Assembly: GCF_002999335.1 (NCBI RefSeq)
Contig: NW_020312036.1
Span: 186,001-250,000, forward strand
DNA: 64,000 nt
Direction of reading: 5' to 3'
From: Cyclospora cayetanensis
Lineage: Eukaryota; Apicomplexa; Conoidasida; Eucoccidiorida; Eimeriidae
Position 1 is the stretch's first letter; the number at the start of each line of letters is the position of its first letter. Positions 62,080 through 64,000 of the stretch are shown piece by piece. The position numbers and the translations under genes were made by a program. The notes below the pieces were generated by a model. That model made no database searches. It worked only from the letters and a program-made list of their open reading frames with translations, and was not told the origin of the DNA.

Positions 62080-63463
62080 ATGGCGTACTGGTTGGGCTGT
62101 GCGAGCCACTGCGTTTGTGCACATAATTCTTCTGCTGATACAGCGGACTCAAATGGTCCCCCTGATGAGGATTTTCGTGGCAGCGTGGAAGATAGTTTAT
62201 CACGAGATCCCCGAGAGGACTGGCGAGAATGGAGCCACAGAGTGGCGGCTGATGCGTCGTCTCCCTCAGCACTGCATGCAGCTCTGCTCGAGCAGGGGCG
62301 GCAAACAGCTGAAAGCCTAACTGGGATTGGTAAAGATGGCCCGCAGTTTTGGTCGGGGCACTTGCAGTCTAGCATCCTCTCAGCCATCAGCAGACTCCAG
62401 AGACCCCGGTCAATCCTGGAGATCGGAGCCTTCGTGGGCATCTCCTGTAGGGCCCCTACAGCTGTATTAAAGTGCATCGGTGTTGCCTCGTCCCTACCCC
62501 CCATCTGTGGCGTTCGAGCACTCGTTCTGCATTAGATATTTTACCATTCTATGTGCTTCATGATTATACCTCCAGTTCTTACTGCTAGTGCTGCTGCCGG
62601 TATTGTTGTGCTGCTGCCGTTTATGTGTAATCTCCGTGCAGCCCTTGCTCTAGCGGAAGGCCTGGCCTGCGGGGAGGCAGAGAGGAAAGATTGCATTGGT
62701 CTCTTCGCCATAGAGCAGGACCCCAGAGCTGCGTCAGCAGCACGCAATCTCGTCAACGCTTCTCCGTGGAGCAGTCTGATTCATGTGATCGAAGCAGATG
62801 CGCTGGAACTGCTGCGGTCTTCCACTGCAGGCTCAGGGAAAATCTTAGACGGCCCGTCTTCTCCGGAAGGCATGCGGGTCTTCCGACCTCCAGAAAGAGG
62901 GTTTGACCTCATCTACCTGGATGCGGAAAAGAGAAGATACGCTGAGTATGTTAGGATTATTCTAAATCCTCAACGGCCCCTGCTGGCTCCAGAAGGGGCC
63001 CTTGTAATTGACAACACTCTTTGGCATAGGGGACAGGACGGCAGGAGGCCTTCCTGGTGGAGCGAGTTTGACACCGAAGGAGACTCTGCAAAGGCAAAGA
63101 GGTACAATAGGATTTCTGAGGACATGAAGGCCCTAAGAGACGCTTTGCGAAAGGATTCTCGTATTCTCCACGTGAGTTGCTTAACCGCATCGCCTCCTGC
63201 CTGCAGAATGGTGTCGCATTCTGCTCGACTCTCAAGCAGTGCGCTTCTTACCTTCTCGACAGCCTTCATTCCATTTAATGCGCATGTTGTTGAACTATAA
63301 ATCTTAAACGTTGTGCTGCCAGTAGTCATTTGACGCACATCTACATCAGTAGAATAAAGGACTGTGTCGGTGTGTGCATTCTATGAAGGTACTGCTACCT
63401 GTTGGAGATGGTCTCTCAATCGTCACTTGGGCCAAGCAAGAGCCACCACTAAAGACTTACTAA
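62080..63463 (+). CDS. class I SAM O-methyltransferase (CCoAOMT/TrmR-like), likely the C-terminal part of TrhO
   Basis: Exons 62080-62446, 62642-63171 and 63389-63463 give 323 aa and close in frame. Motif I is RSILEIGAFVGIS-SLALAEGL, rebuilt across the first junction. GLFAIEQDPRAASAARNL, then FDLIYLDAEKRRYAEYV and GALVIDNTLWHRG are the hallmarks of the caffeoyl-CoA-type O-methyltransferase family, whose bacterial members include TrmR, which methylates ho5U34 to mo5U34. The last exon (VLLPVGDGLSIVTWAKQE) supplies the usual final strand. The ATG at 62080 lies only 21 bp after the TrhO stop and in the same frame. The 21 residues it adds (MAYWLGCASHCVCAHNSS...) have no family match. A good acceptor (tgatacag at 62136-62143) suggests that the coding part really begins at 62144, spliced to TrhO at 61975. 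The tRNA substrate is inferred from context, not from any specific motif. Confidence 0.82.
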
Positions 63464-64000
63464 CCCTATCTTTATTATAAGATTCAGTTTCTATTGCTTT
63501 CTTGTCTTCTCGCACTTTTGTAGATAATTGATAGTCAATTGGAAGACAGGGAAAGGTGGGCTCCTTTGCAGAGCCTGTCACGCAATCATAGCACCAATAC
63601 ACAAATCTCTGCTTCGCTGCCCAAGCGCATCTTGCGTACTACTGCACCTGCTTGAAACCTGCTTCCTCACTTTCCATTCCTCGTTCGCTATCATTGGTGA
63701 TCCTCTTTTCCTCTGTCGGCGGCTTCGAAAGTTCAGCACGATTGCCCCACATGCACGCAAGGGCACGTGGCGTCAGTGGTCACTGAAGGATTTTGTGCTG
63801 CAATGGCGCTTGATAATCAAACATGCATATATATCACAAGAAATCATCCTCTATGTCTGGGTTTACTGCTGGGGACATTCTCAAGGTACTGTGGGTGCTT
63901 AGGGTAGGGCATCATTCTCCCGTGGCGCAGGAACAAAGGAGGTGGCTATAATAGCGACTAAATATTGACGTGGGACTAGAGCACTTTGGCTCCTTACAGA
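63464..64000. other. 3' flank, no gene seen
   Basis: About 540 bp after the methyltransferase stop. A plus-strand open frame (63528-63902) has no recognisable domain. I see no RNA gene or repeat. Confidence 0.4.

Noticed and set aside
1..64000. CRISPR arrays, rRNA, tRNA genes, bacterial operons or viral genes
   Set aside because: No direct-repeat arrays, rRNA text or convincing tRNA cloverleaf was seen by eye, and bacterial-type enzymes all carry spliceosomal introns, so they are nuclear genes. A tRNA scan could still find a tRNA that I missed.

Overview
The window is nuclear DNA of a coccidian apicomplexan, most likely Eimeria or a close relative such as Cyclospora. The evidence is GT-AG genes with many small exons, CAG/CTG trinucleotide runs coding for Gln, Leu and Ala inside proteins, four bacterial-type enzymes with signal-peptide-like N-termini as expected for an apicoplast, a secreted carbonic-anhydrase-related protein, an ApiAT-like transporter, and decayed Ty3/gypsy retroelement sequence. 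All gene models were spliced by hand; where stated, exon phases close and the total length divides by three.

Layout. 0.4-2.6 kb (-): 14-exon secreted protein of unknown family. 3.7-7.7 kb (+): bacterial-type leucyl-tRNA synthetase. 9.9-13.7 kb (+): FabF (KAS II). 16.1-19.6 kb (+): Cactin. 23.1-25.6 kb (+): WDR74/Nsa1-like ribosome-biogenesis protein. 29.6-32.3 kb (+): MFS/ApiAT-like transporter. 34.6-36.3 kb (-): carbonic-anhydrase-related protein. 36.4-45.4 kb: gene-poor, with a decayed gypsy-type element, a microsatellite and copies of a short dispersed repeat. 45.5-51.5 kb (-): SET + PHD + Tudor-like chromatin protein. 53.3-54.2 kb (-): RPA14 in four tiny exons. 54.7-58.7 kb (-): SufE-like domain fused to MnmA. 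59.4-63.5 kb (+): TrhO followed in the same frame by a class I O-methyltransferase, probably one fused gene.

The most interesting part is 54.7-63.5 kb. Two divergent genes sit head to head and both point to wobble uridine-34 of tRNA. One joins a SufE-like sulfur carrier to the s2U34 enzyme MnmA. The other joins the ho5U34 enzyme TrhO to an O-methyltransferase of the fold that makes mo5U34 in Bacillus (TrmR). With the LeuRS, the window carries several predicted apicoplast translation genes plus the apicoplast FASII condensing enzyme. Organelle targeting is inferred from N-termini only.

The gaps of 1-9 kb hold little that can be recognised. Weak candidates are listed with low confidence.
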